Shown one piece after another: positions 8,604 to 16,524 of a stretch of DNA of 51,352 nt (the first letter of the stretch is position 1; every line of letters starts with the position of its first letter). Origin of the DNA: DASRBO01 sp035653595 (GTDB taxonomy: Bacteria; Actinomycetota; Acidimicrobiia; Acidimicrobiales; JAJPHE01); the NCBI GenBank assembly GCA_035653595.1, contig DASRBO010000184.1, positions 1-51,352 of the forward strand. Direction: 5' to 3'. Both the position numbers and the translations under genes were made by a program. Below the pieces are notes generated by a model. The model was not told where the DNA came from. It ran no database searches and saw only the letters and a program-made list of their open reading frames with translations.

Positions 8604-9166
8604 GCGCCGAGGCCAAGCGGGCCATCGAGGCTCTGGTCATGGCCTCGGACGATCCGGTCGAGCCCGGGCTCCTGGCCCAGCTGATCGAGATGCCGGTCGA
8701 GGCGGTGGAGGCGCTCTGCGCCGAGCTGGCCAAGGAGTACGGGGCGTCGGACCGGGGCTTCGTGCTGGTCAAGGTCGGCGGCGGCTGGCGCTACCAGACC
8801 CATCCCGACCTCGACCCCTACGTGGAGCGGCTGGTGCTTGAGGGCCAGTCGGCCCGCCTGTCGGCCGCCGCCCTCGAGACCCTGGCCATCGTGAGCTACA
8901 AGCAGCCGGTGTCGCGGGCCCAGGTGTCGGCCATCCGGGGGGTGAACGTCGACGGGGTCATGCGCACCCTGGCGCAGCGGGGCTACATCGAGGTGGTGGC
9001 CCGCGACCCCGGTCCCGGTCAGGCCACCCTCTACGGCACCACCAGGCTGTTCCTCGAGAAGCTGGGCATCAACAGCCTCGAGGATCTGCCCCCGGTGGGA
9101 GACTTCATCCCCGGACCCGAGGTGATGGAGGCTCTCGAGCAGGGGCTGCGCCTGCCCGAGGGGTGA
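8600..9166 (+). CDS. scpB: Segregation and condensation protein B
   Basis: The 188-residue partner of ScpA is made of two winged-helix domains. Landmarks are AIEALVMASDDPV at the start, GGWRYQTHPDL, and SAAALETLAIVSYKQPVSRAQ split by the central linker, followed by GVMRTLAQRGYIE. The GTG start overlaps the scpA stop (GTGA), and its own stop overlaps the rluB start in the same way, so scpA-scpB-rluB is one translationally coupled operon as in most Actinobacteria. Confidence 0.96.
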   Translation: MSAEAKRAIEALVMASDDPVEPGLLAQLIEMPVEAVEALCAELAKEYGASDRGFVLVKVGGGWRYQTHPDLDPYVERLVLEGQSARLSAAALETLAIVSYKQPVSRAQVSAIRGVNVDGVMRTLAQRGYIEVVARDPGPGQATLYGTTRLFLEKLGINSLEDLPPVGDFIPGPEVMEALEQGLRLPEG

Positions 9167-9951
9167 GCGACCCCCGTCGGGCCGGACCGGCGGGAGGTTC
9201 GCGCCGGGCATCGCCGTCAGTGGAGTCCGAGCCCGGCGGCGAGCGCCTGCAGAAGGTGCTGGCCCGGGTGGGCGTGGCCAGCCGGCGGGTGTGCGAGGAG
9301 ATGATCCAGGACGGGAGGGTGACCGTCAACGGCTGCCCGGCCCGGCTGGGGCAGCGGGTCGATCCCGAGGCCGACGAGGTCGCCGTCGACGGAGCCCGCA
9401 TCCCGCTGGCCCCCGATCTCGTCTACTACCTGCTCAACAAGCCGGCCGGGGTGGTGACCACGGCATCGGATCCTCAGGGTCGCCCGACCGTGGTGGAGCT
9501 GGTGCCGGAGGAGCCCCGGGTCTTCCCGGTCGGGCGCCTGGACGCCGACACCGAAGGCCTTCTCATCCTCACCAACGACGGTTCCCTGGCCCAGCGCCTC
9601 TCCCACCCCCGTTACGGGGTGGAGAAGGAGTACCTGGCCGAGGTGGCAGGTAGGCCCGGCCCGGCCGCCCTCGGGCGGCTGCGGCGGGGGGTGGAGCTGG
9701 ACGACGGGATGACCGCTCCCGCCCGGGTGACGGCCGTCGCCCCGGGGGCGCTGCGGATCGTCATTCACGAGGGCCGCAACCGCCAGGTGCGCCGGATGTG
9801 CGAGGCGGTGGGCCATCCCGTCATCCGCCTGGTCCGGTCCCGGATCGGCCCGGTGGCGGACCGCCGGCTGGGCCCGGGGAAGTGGCGGCCCCTCACCCCG
9901 GCCGAGGTCCGCTCCCTCGAGGCGGCGGTGGCGGCCTCGGCCCGCTCGTGA
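9163..9951 (+). CDS. rluB: RsuA/RluB-family 23S rRNA pseudouridine synthase
   Basis: This enzyme probably converts a uridine in the peptidyl-transferase region of 23S rRNA (position 2605 in E. coli RluB) to pseudouridine. The 262 residues comprise an S4 RNA-binding domain (ERLQKVLARVGVASRR), then the catalytic domain with GRLDADTEGLLILTNDG containing the catalytic Asp, and EGRNRQVRRMCEAVGHPV near the C-terminus. The first 25 residues are low-complexity and not part of the S4 fold, so a start at a later codon is possible, but GTG 9163 overlaps the scpB stop (GTGA). Confidence 0.93.
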   Translation: MSDPRRAGPAGGSRRASPSVESEPGGERLQKVLARVGVASRRVCEEMIQDGRVTVNGCPARLGQRVDPEADEVAVDGARIPLAPDLVYYLLNKPAGVVTTASDPQGRPTVVELVPEEPRVFPVGRLDADTEGLLILTNDGSLAQRLSHPRYGVEKEYLAEVAGRPGPAALGRLRRGVELDDGMTAPARVTAVAPGALRIVIHEGRNRQVRRMCEAVGHPVIRLVRSRIGPVADRRLGPGKWRPLTPAEVRSLEAAVAASARS

Positions 9952-9977
9952 GCGCCGGGCCATCGGCCGGCGTCCAG

Positions 9978-9991
9978 CCGGTCATGACCGG
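9978..9991. terminator. Palindrome between convergent rluB and hydrolase genes
   Basis: CCGGTCATGACCGG is a perfect 14-base palindrome in the 67-base gap between two convergent genes. It could form the tip of a bidirectional terminator; no T-tract is seen. Confidence 0.3.
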
Positions 9992-10018
9992 GCGCCGGCA
10001 GGGGCTTCGAAGGTCCGC

Positions 10019-11098
10019 CTAGGGCTGGCCGCCGATCATGCTCAGGCCCGGGTGGGCGCCGGCGGCGGCCAGGGCCCCGATGGTGGCACCGCCGCCCAGG
10101 TAGTGGCTGAGGAAGGCGATCGTCACCGACTCGACGATCGGCCGCCACGGCGTGTCGTCGGCCACCGGAGGCAGATGGCCCCCGCCGATCAGGTCGAGGT
10201 AGATGCGGGGGGCCACGGCCTCGTTGTAGACGGCGAAGGAGTTCTGCTGGGGGTCGATGTCGTCGCTGTCGCCCTGCACGATCAGCAGCGGGTGGCGGGG
10301 ATCGGCGTGGGGGATGCCTGGTCGGCCCGCCCCCGACATGGAGATCACCGGTCCGATGCGCCGGTCCTGGGTGCCGAAGGCACTGGCCAGGGCGGCCACC
10401 GCCCCGTCCGAGTGACCGGCCACCGCGATGCGGGCCGGGTCGACCCGGCCCCCCAGCACCCCGTTGGCCGCGGCCGACTGGACCAGGACGGCGGTGATGA
10501 CGGCGCTGATGTCACCGGGCTCGTTCACCAGGTCGGCCTCGTCCAGGGGGCCACCGGCGGTCTGGAGGGGGAAGGCCGGGGCGGCCACCACAAAGCCGGC
10601 CGCCGCCCAGGCATGCAGGAGGTGCTCGTAGGTCAGGGCGGTGACGGCGTAGCCGTGGGCGAAGACGATCAGGGGGTGGCGGCCGGGGGCTGCCTGCGCT
10701 CCGACCACGTCGGCCGCCCCGTGGGGGCCCACCGCCGGGTAGAGGACCAGGGTCGGCAGCGAGCGGGTGGGGGAGATGACCTGGCCCTGGTCGACGGTCT
10801 GGCGGGTGGGGTCGACGACGCTCAGGGTCAGCTGGCCCACCCCGGTGGCCACGGCGGGGGCGGCGGTGGTCGTGGTGGTGGGCGCCGGCGCCGGGTCCAC
10901 CAGGCTTGGGGCGGCAGGAAGGGGGGCCGCCACCACCGGCGTGCGCACCGGGGGACGCTCGCCGGTCTTGGAGTGGGCCGCCACCGGGGCGATCAGCACG
11001 GCGGCGCCCAGCTCGGCGGCGGCCAGGGCGGCCACCGCCCGCCGGCCCCAGAGGCCGGCCCGGCCCGACAGGCGCCACCGGCGGTCGTGTGCCTCCAC
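10019..11098 (-). CDS. Exported alpha/beta hydrolase (dienelactone hydrolase/PET-hydrolase-like)
   Basis: The 359-residue protein has a basic N-terminus followed by a hydrophobic stretch (about residues 22-42, ending VAAHS) that looks like a signal peptide or anchor, then a Pro/Thr-rich linker with a run of threonines. The hydrolase fold shows the oxyanion segment IVFAHGYAV, the nucleophile elbow VAGHSDG, an acid in LIVQGDSDDIDP and a histidine in GGGHLPP. The substrate is unknown; the family includes cutinase-like and lipase enzymes. The start GTG at 11098 is a best guess: it lies only 5 bases from the ATG of the divergent lipoprotein gene, so one of the two starts, or both, may lie further downstream. 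Confidence 0.8.
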   Translation of the reverse strand: MEAHDRRWRLSGRAGLWGRRAVAALAAAELGAAVLIAPVAAHSKTGERPPVRTPVVAAPLPAAPSLVDPAPAPTTTTTAAPAVATGVGQLTLSVVDPTRQTVDQGQVISPTRSLPTLVLYPAVGPHGAADVVGAQAAPGRHPLIVFAHGYAVTALTYEHLLHAWAAAGFVVAAPAFPLQTAGGPLDEADLVNEPGDISAVITAVLVQSAAANGVLGGRVDPARIAVAGHSDGAVAALASAFGTQDRRIGPVISMSGAGRPGIPHADPRHPLLIVQGDSDDIDPQQNSFAVYNEAVAPRIYLDLIGGGHLPPVADDTPWRPIVESVTIAFLSHYLGGGATIGALAAAGAHPGLSMIGGQP

Positions 11099-11103
11099 GA
11101 CGG

Positions 11104-11874
11104 ATGGTTCTATGGGCCCCCTTGCGTTTCCTCCACCACCGGGCGCGCCGGACGGTGGCCACCGCCCTCGCCGGCGTGGCCCTGGGCCTGGCGACGACCG
11201 CCTGCGGGACCGGCCCGGGGGCCGCCGCCGGCCCCCGGCCTCGGCCCGGCGTGACCACGGCCGGGGCCACCGACCCGGCGGGCGCCCCCGCCTCGACGGC
11301 AGTGCAGGCCCAGCCGGCGTGGGCGGCCCTGCTGCCCCCACCCGGTGCCGCCACCGCCGGCCAGACCGGGGACGAGCCTTCGGCCTCCACCCCCGTCTTC
11401 GCCGCCGCGATGTCCGCCCTCTGGCAGGCGGTCGTCACCGGCGACGACGGGGCGGCGCTGGCGGCGTTCTCCCCGGAGCAGGCCTACGCCCGGCTGAAGG
11501 CCCTCCCCGACGACGCCGCCGACTACCACGACCGGCTGGTGGCCCACTTCCGCCTCGACGTGGGGGCCGCCCACCAGCTGGTGACGGCCGACCCCGCCCC
11601 CGCCGCCCTGGTCCGGGTGGTGGTGCCCGCCGGCGCCGCCTGGATCGCCCCCGGGCACTGCTACAACCGCCTGGGCTACTGGCACGTCGGCGGGGCCAGG
11701 GTGGTGTACCAGCAGGGCGGGGTGACCCGTTCGTTCGGCATCGCCTCGCTCATCTCGTGGCGGGGCTACTGGTACGTGGTGCACCTCGGATCGGTGGAGC
11801 CTCCCGCCGCCCAGGGGGTGGTCGACCATCCGGCGGTAGGGGTGGGGCTCCTCACCCCGACCGGGGGGTGCTGA
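11104..11874 (+). CDS. Putative lipoprotein, function unknown
   Basis: The 256-residue product starts with a basic, hydrophobic leader and a lipobox-like LATTAC with Cys34, so it is likely lipidated and held on the outer face of the membrane. A Pro/Ala-rich linker (residues 36-80) precedes a folded domain with ALWQAVVTGDDGAALAAFSPEQAY, DYHDRLVAHFRLDV and a C-terminal WRGYWYVVHLG; the shape resembles small SnoaL/NTF2-like or lumazine-binding domains, but I do not recognise the family. The ATG 11104 is 5 bases from the start of the divergent hydrolase; a TTG at 11122 is an alternative. The tail after residue 235 is hydrophobic. Confidence 0.7.
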   Translation: MVLWAPLRFLHHRARRTVATALAGVALGLATTACGTGPGAAAGPRPRPGVTTAGATDPAGAPASTAVQAQPAWAALLPPPGAATAGQTGDEPSASTPVFAAAMSALWQAVVTGDDGAALAAFSPEQAYARLKALPDDAADYHDRLVAHFRLDVGAAHQLVTADPAPAALVRVVVPAGAAWIAPGHCYNRLGYWHVGGARVVYQQGGVTRSFGIASLISWRGYWYVVHLGSVEPPAAQGVVDHPAVGVGLLTPTGGC

Positions 11875-11911
11875 GCGCCGCCCGGCCGGAGGCCACAGCA
11901 GGTGGCTTTAT

Positions 11912-11917
11912 TAGGCT
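11912..11917 (+). promoter_or_regulatory. -10 element of aroH (leaderless)
   Basis: TAGGCT, 7 bases before the ATG at 11925, within the AT-richer stretch TTTATTAGGCTT that stands out from its GC-rich surroundings. Confidence 0.65.
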
Positions 11918-11924
11918 TCCGGGG

Positions 11925-12293
11925 ATGTCACCCTCCGTGCGCGGGATCCGCGGCGCCACCACCATCGACGCCGACACCGCCGAGCAGGTGAGCGCCCGGG
12001 TCCAGGAGCTGGTGACGGAGATGCTGGAGCGGAACAACCTCGCAGCCGAGGACCTGGTGAGCGTGATCCTCACCGCCACCGAGGACGTCACCAGCATGTA
12101 CCCGGCCACCGCCGCCCGCGGCCTTGGCCTCGACGACGTGCCCCTGCTGGGAGCGCGGGAGATCAGCGTCGAGGGGGGTCTCCCGCGCTGCGTCCGGGTC
12201 CTGATCCACGCCGAAACGGACTTGAGCCGCGAGAAGGTGCGCCACGTCTACCTCCACGGCGCCCGGGTGCTGCGGGATGACCTCCCCGACTGA
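11925..12293 (+). CDS. aroH: Chorismate mutase, AroH type
   Basis: It converts chorismate to prephenate, the entry to phenylalanine and tyrosine synthesis. The 122 residues match the trimeric AroH fold: VRGIRGATTIDADT at the N-terminus with its conserved arginine, SVILTATEDV in the middle, and CVRVLIHAETD plus VYLHGARVLRDD near the end. The ATG is placed by the -10 hexamer 7 bases upstream. The last 17 bases overlap tyrA, placing it first in an aroH-tyrA-aroA-cmk-plsC operon. Confidence 0.95.
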   Translation: MSPSVRGIRGATTIDADTAEQVSARVQELVTEMLERNNLAAEDLVSVILTATEDVTSMYPATAARGLGLDDVPLLGAREISVEGGLPRCVRVLIHAETDLSREKVRHVYLHGARVLRDDLPD

Positions 12294-13365
12294 GCCCGGC
12301 CCGAGGCCCGGGGGCCAGAGGGTCGCCGGCGTCGTCGGGACCGGCCTGATCGGCGGCTCGATCGGCCTCAGCCTGCGCCGGCGGGGCTGGCGGGTCATCG
12401 GGCGGGACTGCGACCCCGACCGGGCCGCCCGGGCGCTCGAGCTGGGGGCGTTGGACGAGATCGGCGATCCCGCCGGGGCCGAGGTGACCTTCGTGGCGAC
12501 CCCGGTCGCCTCGGTGGTGCAGGAGTCCAAGCGCGCCCTGGCGACGTCGGGCATCGTGACCGACGTGGCCGGGGTCAAGGCCTCGGTGGTGGCCGCCGTC
12601 GACGACCCCCACTTCGTCGGGGGCCACCCGATGGCCGGCTCCGAGCAGGTCGGCGTGGAGGGGTCCGACCCCGACCTTTTCGAGGGGGCCACCTGGGTGC
12701 TCACGCCCACGGTCAGCACCGACCCCAGCTCCTACGCCCGCCTGCGCTCGATCGTGGCCGACATGGGCGCCAACGTCGTGGCCGTCTCCCCGGAGGACCA
12801 CGACGCCCTGGTGGCGGTGGTCTCCCACGTCCCCCACCTCACCGCCGCCGCCCTCATGACCCTGGCCGCCGACCAGGCCCTCGAGCACGCCTCGCTGCTC
12901 CGGCTGGCGGCAGGGGGTTTCCGCGACATGACCCGCATCGCCGCCGGGCATCCGGGCATATGGCCCGACATCGTCGCCGAGAACCGCTCGGCCATCCTGC
13001 AGGCCCTCGACCGGCTGATGGCCTCGCTGGCCACGGTGCACGAGCTGGTGGCCGAAGGCAACGGGGCCGGGCTGCTCGAGGTGCTCGAGCGAGCCCACGT
13101 CGCCCGGCGCAACCTGCCCGCCCGGGCGGTGCGGCCCGAGGATCTGGTCGAGCTGCGGGTGCCGGTGCCCGACCGGCCGGGCGCCCTGGCCGAGGTGACC
13201 ACCCTGGCCAGCGAGCTCGGCATCAACATCGAGGACCTGACCATCGCCCACTCGGCGGAGGGGGACCGGGGCATCATGCTGCTGGTGGTGGACGCCCGCC
13301 ACGCCGACCTCATGCGGGGGGCGTTGTTCGGCCGCGGCTTCCGGCCCTCGGCCCAGCCCCTGTGA
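12277..13365 (+). CDS. tyrA: Prephenate dehydrogenase with C-terminal ACT domain
   Basis: The enzyme oxidatively decarboxylates prephenate to 4-hydroxyphenylpyruvate for tyrosine. The 362 residues contain a Rossmann motif VAGVVGTGLIGGSIG, the active-site histidine in GGHPMAGSEQVG, and a helical dimerisation domain (LVAVVSHVPHLTAAAL). Residues from about 290 onward (VELRVPVPDRPGALAEVTTLA) form an ACT domain, which suggests feedback by tyrosine or another amino acid; many TyrA proteins lack it. The ATG lies inside aroH and the stop overlaps aroA (GTGA). Confidence 0.95.
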   Translation: MTSPTEPGPRPGGQRVAGVVGTGLIGGSIGLSLRRRGWRVIGRDCDPDRAARALELGALDEIGDPAGAEVTFVATPVASVVQESKRALATSGIVTDVAGVKASVVAAVDDPHFVGGHPMAGSEQVGVEGSDPDLFEGATWVLTPTVSTDPSSYARLRSIVADMGANVVAVSPEDHDALVAVVSHVPHLTAAALMTLAADQALEHASLLRLAAGGFRDMTRIAAGHPGIWPDIVAENRSAILQALDRLMASLATVHELVAEGNGAGLLEVLERAHVARRNLPARAVRPEDLVELRVPVPDRPGALAEVTTLASELGINIEDLTIAHSAEGDRGIMLLVVDARHADLMRGALFGRGFRPSAQPL

Positions 13366-14648
13366 GCGCCGTGGCCGACAGCGCTCCGTTCGTGGTCGAA
13401 GGGCCGCTGTCCCTGCGGGGGCGGATCAGGGTGCCGGGGGACAAGTCGATCTCCCACCGGGCCCTCATGATCGCCGCCCTGGCCGAAGGGGTGTCCCGCA
13501 TCGAGGGCCTCTCCGACGGCGACGACGTGCGGCGCACGGCGGCGGCCATGGCCGCCATGGGCGCCGAGGTCGGCGATGACCGGGTGGTCGGCGGGAGCAG
13601 CCGGCTGCACGAGCCGGAGGACGTCGTCGACCTGGGGAACTCAGGCACGGGCATGCGGCTCATGGCCGGGCTGTGCGCCGGCTTCCCGTGGCTGACCGTG
13701 CTCACCGGCGACGGGTCCCTGCGGTCGCGGCCGATGGACCGGGTGTGCGCCCCCCTGCGCCAGATGGGGGCCGAGGTCGACGGGCGCTCGGCCGGCACCT
13801 ACCCCCCGCTGGTCATCAGGCCCGGCCGCCTGCGGGGGATCGACTACTCGACCCCGGTGGCCAGCGCCCAGGTGAAATCGGCGGTGCTGCTGGCCGGGCT
13901 GGCGGCCGAGGGTGAGACGGTCGTGCGGGAGAGGGTCGCCACCCGGGTCCACACCGAGGAGCTTCTCAGCCTGGCCGGCGCCGACCTGTCCGTGCACCCG
14001 GTCGGGCCCGGGGCGGTGGTCCGGGTGAGGGCCTCGCGGCTGCATCCGTTCGAGATCCGGGTGCCGGCGGACCCCTCGCAGGCGGCGTTCTGGGTGGTGG
14101 CGGCCTGCCTCACCCCGGGCAGCGACGTGGTGCTCGAGCAGGTCTACGTGGGCCCGGGCCGGGCCGGCTTCCTCGAGGTGCTGGGACGGATGGGCGCCGA
14201 CATCAGCCTCGAGCGCCGGCAGGGCAATGTGGCCGACATCCGGGCCAGGCACTCCAAGCTGACCGGCACGGTGGTGGGAGGCGACGAGGTGCCCGGCCTG
14301 ATCGACGAGATCCCCGCCCTGGCGGTGGCGGCGTGCTTCGCCGAGGGGGAGACCACGTTCAAGGACGCCGCCGAGCTGCGGGTGAAGGAGACCGACCGCA
14401 TCGCCACCATGGGCTCCGAGCTGGCCGCCGTGGGGGCCCGGCTGGAGCCGATGGCCGACGGCCTGGTGGTGCGGGGACCGGTCCCCCTGAGCGGAGGGAG
14501 GGTCAGGTCCCACGGCGATCACCGGGTGGCCATGGCCCTGGCGGTGGCGGGCATGGCCGGCGAGGGCCGGCTCGAGGTGGAGGACTGGGCGGCGGTGGAC
14601 ACCAGCTATCCGGGGTTCGTCTCCGACCTGGCCACCCTGGTCGGCTGA
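13362..14648 (+). CDS. aroA: 3-phosphoshikimate 1-carboxyvinyltransferase (EPSP synthase)
   Basis: It joins phosphoenolpyruvate to shikimate-3-phosphate in the shikimate pathway. The 428 residues show VPGDKSISHRALMIAALAEG, LGNSGTGMRLMAG, RSRPMDR, LRVKETDRIATM and SHGDHRVAMALAVAG, covering both globular halves. The GTG at 13362 overlaps the tyrA stop; a second in-frame GTG at 13371 is possible. Three bases separate its stop and the cmk start. Confidence 0.97.
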   Translation: MSAVADSAPFVVEGPLSLRGRIRVPGDKSISHRALMIAALAEGVSRIEGLSDGDDVRRTAAAMAAMGAEVGDDRVVGGSSRLHEPEDVVDLGNSGTGMRLMAGLCAGFPWLTVLTGDGSLRSRPMDRVCAPLRQMGAEVDGRSAGTYPPLVIRPGRLRGIDYSTPVASAQVKSAVLLAGLAAEGETVVRERVATRVHTEELLSLAGADLSVHPVGPGAVVRVRASRLHPFEIRVPADPSQAAFWVVAACLTPGSDVVLEQVYVGPGRAGFLEVLGRMGADISLERRQGNVADIRARHSKLTGTVVGGDEVPGLIDEIPALAVAACFAEGETTFKDAAELRVKETDRIATMGSELAAVGARLEPMADGLVVRGPVPLSGGRVRSHGDHRVAMALAVAGMAGEGRLEVEDWAAVDTSYPGFVSDLATLVG

Positions 14649-14650
14649 GA

Positions 14651-15274
14651 TTGATCGTCGCCATCGACGGGCCGGGGGGATCGGGCAAGTCGACCGTGTC
14701 GCGCGCCGTGGCCGCCGCCCTGGGCCTGGCCCATCTCGACACCGGGGCCATGTACCGGGCGGTGACCTGGGCCGCCCTTCGTGACGGTGTCAGCCTCGAC
14801 GACGGGGACAAGCTGACCCGGCTGGCCGAGGCGATGGAGCTCGAGGTCGGGGAACAGGTGGTGGTCGACGGGGAGGACGTCACCGCCGCCATCCGCAGCC
14901 GGCCGGTGACGGCGGCGGTGTCGCAGGTGTCGGCCCATCCGGGGGTCCGTCGGGTGATGGTGGAGCGTCAGCGGCGGTGGGCCGCCACCCACCACGGGGG
15001 CGTGGTTGAGGGCCGCGACATCGCCAGCGTGGTCTTCCCCGAGGCCGACCTCAAGGTGTACCTCACCGCCAGCGAGTCCGAGCGGGCCCGCCGGCGGGCG
15101 GTGCAGCCGGGTCAGCCGGCGGGGGCGGAGACGGCCGCCGACCTCGCCCGGCGCGACGCCCTCGACTCGGGCCGGCGGGTCTCGCCCCTCACGGTGGCCG
15201 AAGGGGCGGTCGTGATAGACACCACTGGCCTGGCCGTGGACGAGGTGGTGCACAAGGTGCTGGCGCTGCGGTGA
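14651..15274 (+). CDS. cmk: Cytidylate kinase
   Basis: It phosphorylates CMP and dCMP. The 207 residues begin IVAIDGPGGSGKSTVSR (P-loop), followed by LDTGAMYRAVTWAAL, VEGRDIASVVFPEADLKVYLTAS and a C-terminal SPLTVAEGAVVIDTTG. The length is a little short of the usual 220-230, chiefly in the region between the P-loop and the GRD motif. TTG 14651 is the only reasonable start just after aroA, with no clear ribosome binding site, so translation probably depends on coupling. Its stop overlaps plsC (GTGA). Confidence 0.95.
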   Translation: MIVAIDGPGGSGKSTVSRAVAAALGLAHLDTGAMYRAVTWAALRDGVSLDDGDKLTRLAEAMELEVGEQVVVDGEDVTAAIRSRPVTAAVSQVSAHPGVRRVMVERQRRWAATHHGGVVEGRDIASVVFPEADLKVYLTASESERARRRAVQPGQPAGAETAADLARRDALDSGRRVSPLTVAEGAVVIDTTGLAVDEVVHKVLALR

Positions 15275-15924
15275 AGAAGCTCCGTTGGGATCTGGCCTTC
15301 TACCGGGTGGCCCGCGACCTGCTGGTGGCCATGGCCAGGCTGTGGCTCGGACTACGGGTGGAGGGGGCGGCCAACGTGCCGACCGAGGGCCCCTTCGTGG
15401 TGGCGCCGGTGCACCGGTCCAACATCGACACCATCCTGGTGGCAGGCATCACCCGCCGCCGGCTGCGGTTCATGGGCAAGGACTCGCTCTGGAAGTACCG
15501 GGCACCTGGCGCGGTGCTGTCGGCCCTCGGCGGCTTCCCCGTGCACCGGGGCTCGGCCGACCGCGAGGCCCTGCGCCGCAGCATCGAGGTGATCGAGCGG
15601 GGCGAGCCCCTCGTCATCTTCCCCGAGGGGACCCGCCAGTCCGGCCCCAAGCTCCAGCCCATCTTCGAAGGAGCCGCCTACGTGGCTGCCCGCACCGGAG
15701 TGCCCATCGTGCCCGTGGGCATCGGGGGTTCGGAGCCGGCCATGCCCAAGGGCTCCAGGATGATCCACCGGGTGAAGGTCGCCCTGGTGGTGGGCGAGCC
15801 GATCCTGGCCCCGGCCGGCGAGGGGAGCCGGGTCGCCCGCCGGGCGGTGCACGAGACGACCGAGGTGCTGGCCGAGCGCCTGCAGGAGCTATTCGACCGG
15901 GCTCAGGCGCTGGTCGGCTCCTGA
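15271..15924 (+). CDS. plsC: 1-acyl-sn-glycerol-3-phosphate acyltransferase
   Basis: The 217-residue membrane-associated enzyme transfers an acyl chain to lysophosphatidate in phospholipid synthesis. It contains the HX4D motif as HRSNID, a central FMGKDSLW, and FPEGTRQSG, as in the PlsC family, with a hydrophobic patch near the N-terminus. The cmk-plsC pair is a common arrangement. The GTG overlaps the cmk stop. The gene ends GGC TCC TGA within an inverted repeat shared with the convergent HD gene. Confidence 0.93.
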   Translation: MKKLRWDLAFYRVARDLLVAMARLWLGLRVEGAANVPTEGPFVVAPVHRSNIDTILVAGITRRRLRFMGKDSLWKYRAPGAVLSALGGFPVHRGSADREALRRSIEVIERGEPLVIFPEGTRQSGPKLQPIFEGAAYVAARTGVPIVPVGIGGSEPAMPKGSRMIHRVKVALVVGEPILAPAGEGSRVARRAVHETTEVLAERLQELFDRAQALVGS

Positions 15925-15950
15925 GCCCGGTCCCGGAGCGTCAGGAGCCG
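15915..15950. terminator. Inverted repeat spanning both stop codons of plsC and the HD gene
   Basis: CGGCTCCTGA at 15915-15924 and its perfect complement TCAGGAGCCG at 15941-15950 form a 10-bp stem with a 16-base loop. Each arm contains one gene's last two codons (Gly-Ser) and its TGA. The loop has further CCCGG and CCGG complementarity. It likely serves as a bidirectional terminator. Confidence 0.55.
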
Positions 15951-16498
15951 AAGAAGGAGCGCAGCAGCGGCTCGTAGTGCTCGAGCGGCGGGGTGGGGTA
16001 CTCGTCGTCGAACGACGGCATGTCGTACTTGCGCACGAACTCCTCGGTCAGGTCGTAGTACTCGTGACCCTCGAAGGCGTCGCGGGCGTTCCGGTTGCCG
16101 CCGATGTGATGCCAGAAGTAGTAGCCCTGGAAGGTGCCGTGCTGCTCGACCATCCAGTGGTAGGCCTCGGACACCCACGGCTTGAGGATGGCGGCGGCGA
16201 TGTCCGGATGGTTGCGGGGAGCCAGGATGTCGCCGATGTCGTGCAGCAGGGCGCACACGAGGTAGGCGTCGTCGCGGCCGTCCTGCTCGGCGCGGTGGGC
16301 GGTCTGCAGCGAGTGGGTGAGGCGGTCGACGGCGAAGCCACCCGACTCGCTGTCGAGCAGCCGGAGCTGCTCGAGGAGCCGGTCGGGCAGGGCCCTGGTC
16401 AGCAGCTGGTGCTTCGAGCCGATGATGACCCAGTCCGCCGGGGTGGAGTCCTCCATCCGCTTGAACCGGGCCCGAACCTCTGTCTCCGCCTGCGTCAT
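15941..16498 (-). CDS. HD-domain protein, possible PhnZ/MIOX-like diiron oxygenase or phosphohydrolase
   Basis: The 185-residue protein has an HD fold with His62, His86-Asp87 in VCALLHDIGD, His97 in RNHPDI, His120 in VEQHGTF and acidic residues 164-165 in SFDDEYP. The His-to-HD spacing of 24 residues equals that I recall for PhnZ. The tail TPPLEHYEPLLRSFF resembles proteins of the mixed-valent diiron oxygenase group (PhnZ, inositol oxygenase) more than classical nucleotide HD phosphohydrolases, but this is inference. A Shine-Dalgarno AGGAGG lies 8 bases before the ATG. It follows ispH on the minus strand after 26 bases and may be cotranscribed. Confidence 0.75.
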   Translation of the reverse strand: MTQAETEVRARFKRMEDSTPADWVIIGSKHQLLTRALPDRLLEQLRLLDSESGGFAVDRLTHSLQTAHRAEQDGRDDAYLVCALLHDIGDILAPRNHPDIAAAILKPWVSEAYHWMVEQHGTFQGYYFWHHIGGNRNARDAFEGHEYYDLTEEFVRKYDMPSFDDEYPTPPLEHYEPLLRSFFGS

Positions 16499-16524
16499 AC
16501 CTGGTGCCTCCTGGCGCCCTCGGC

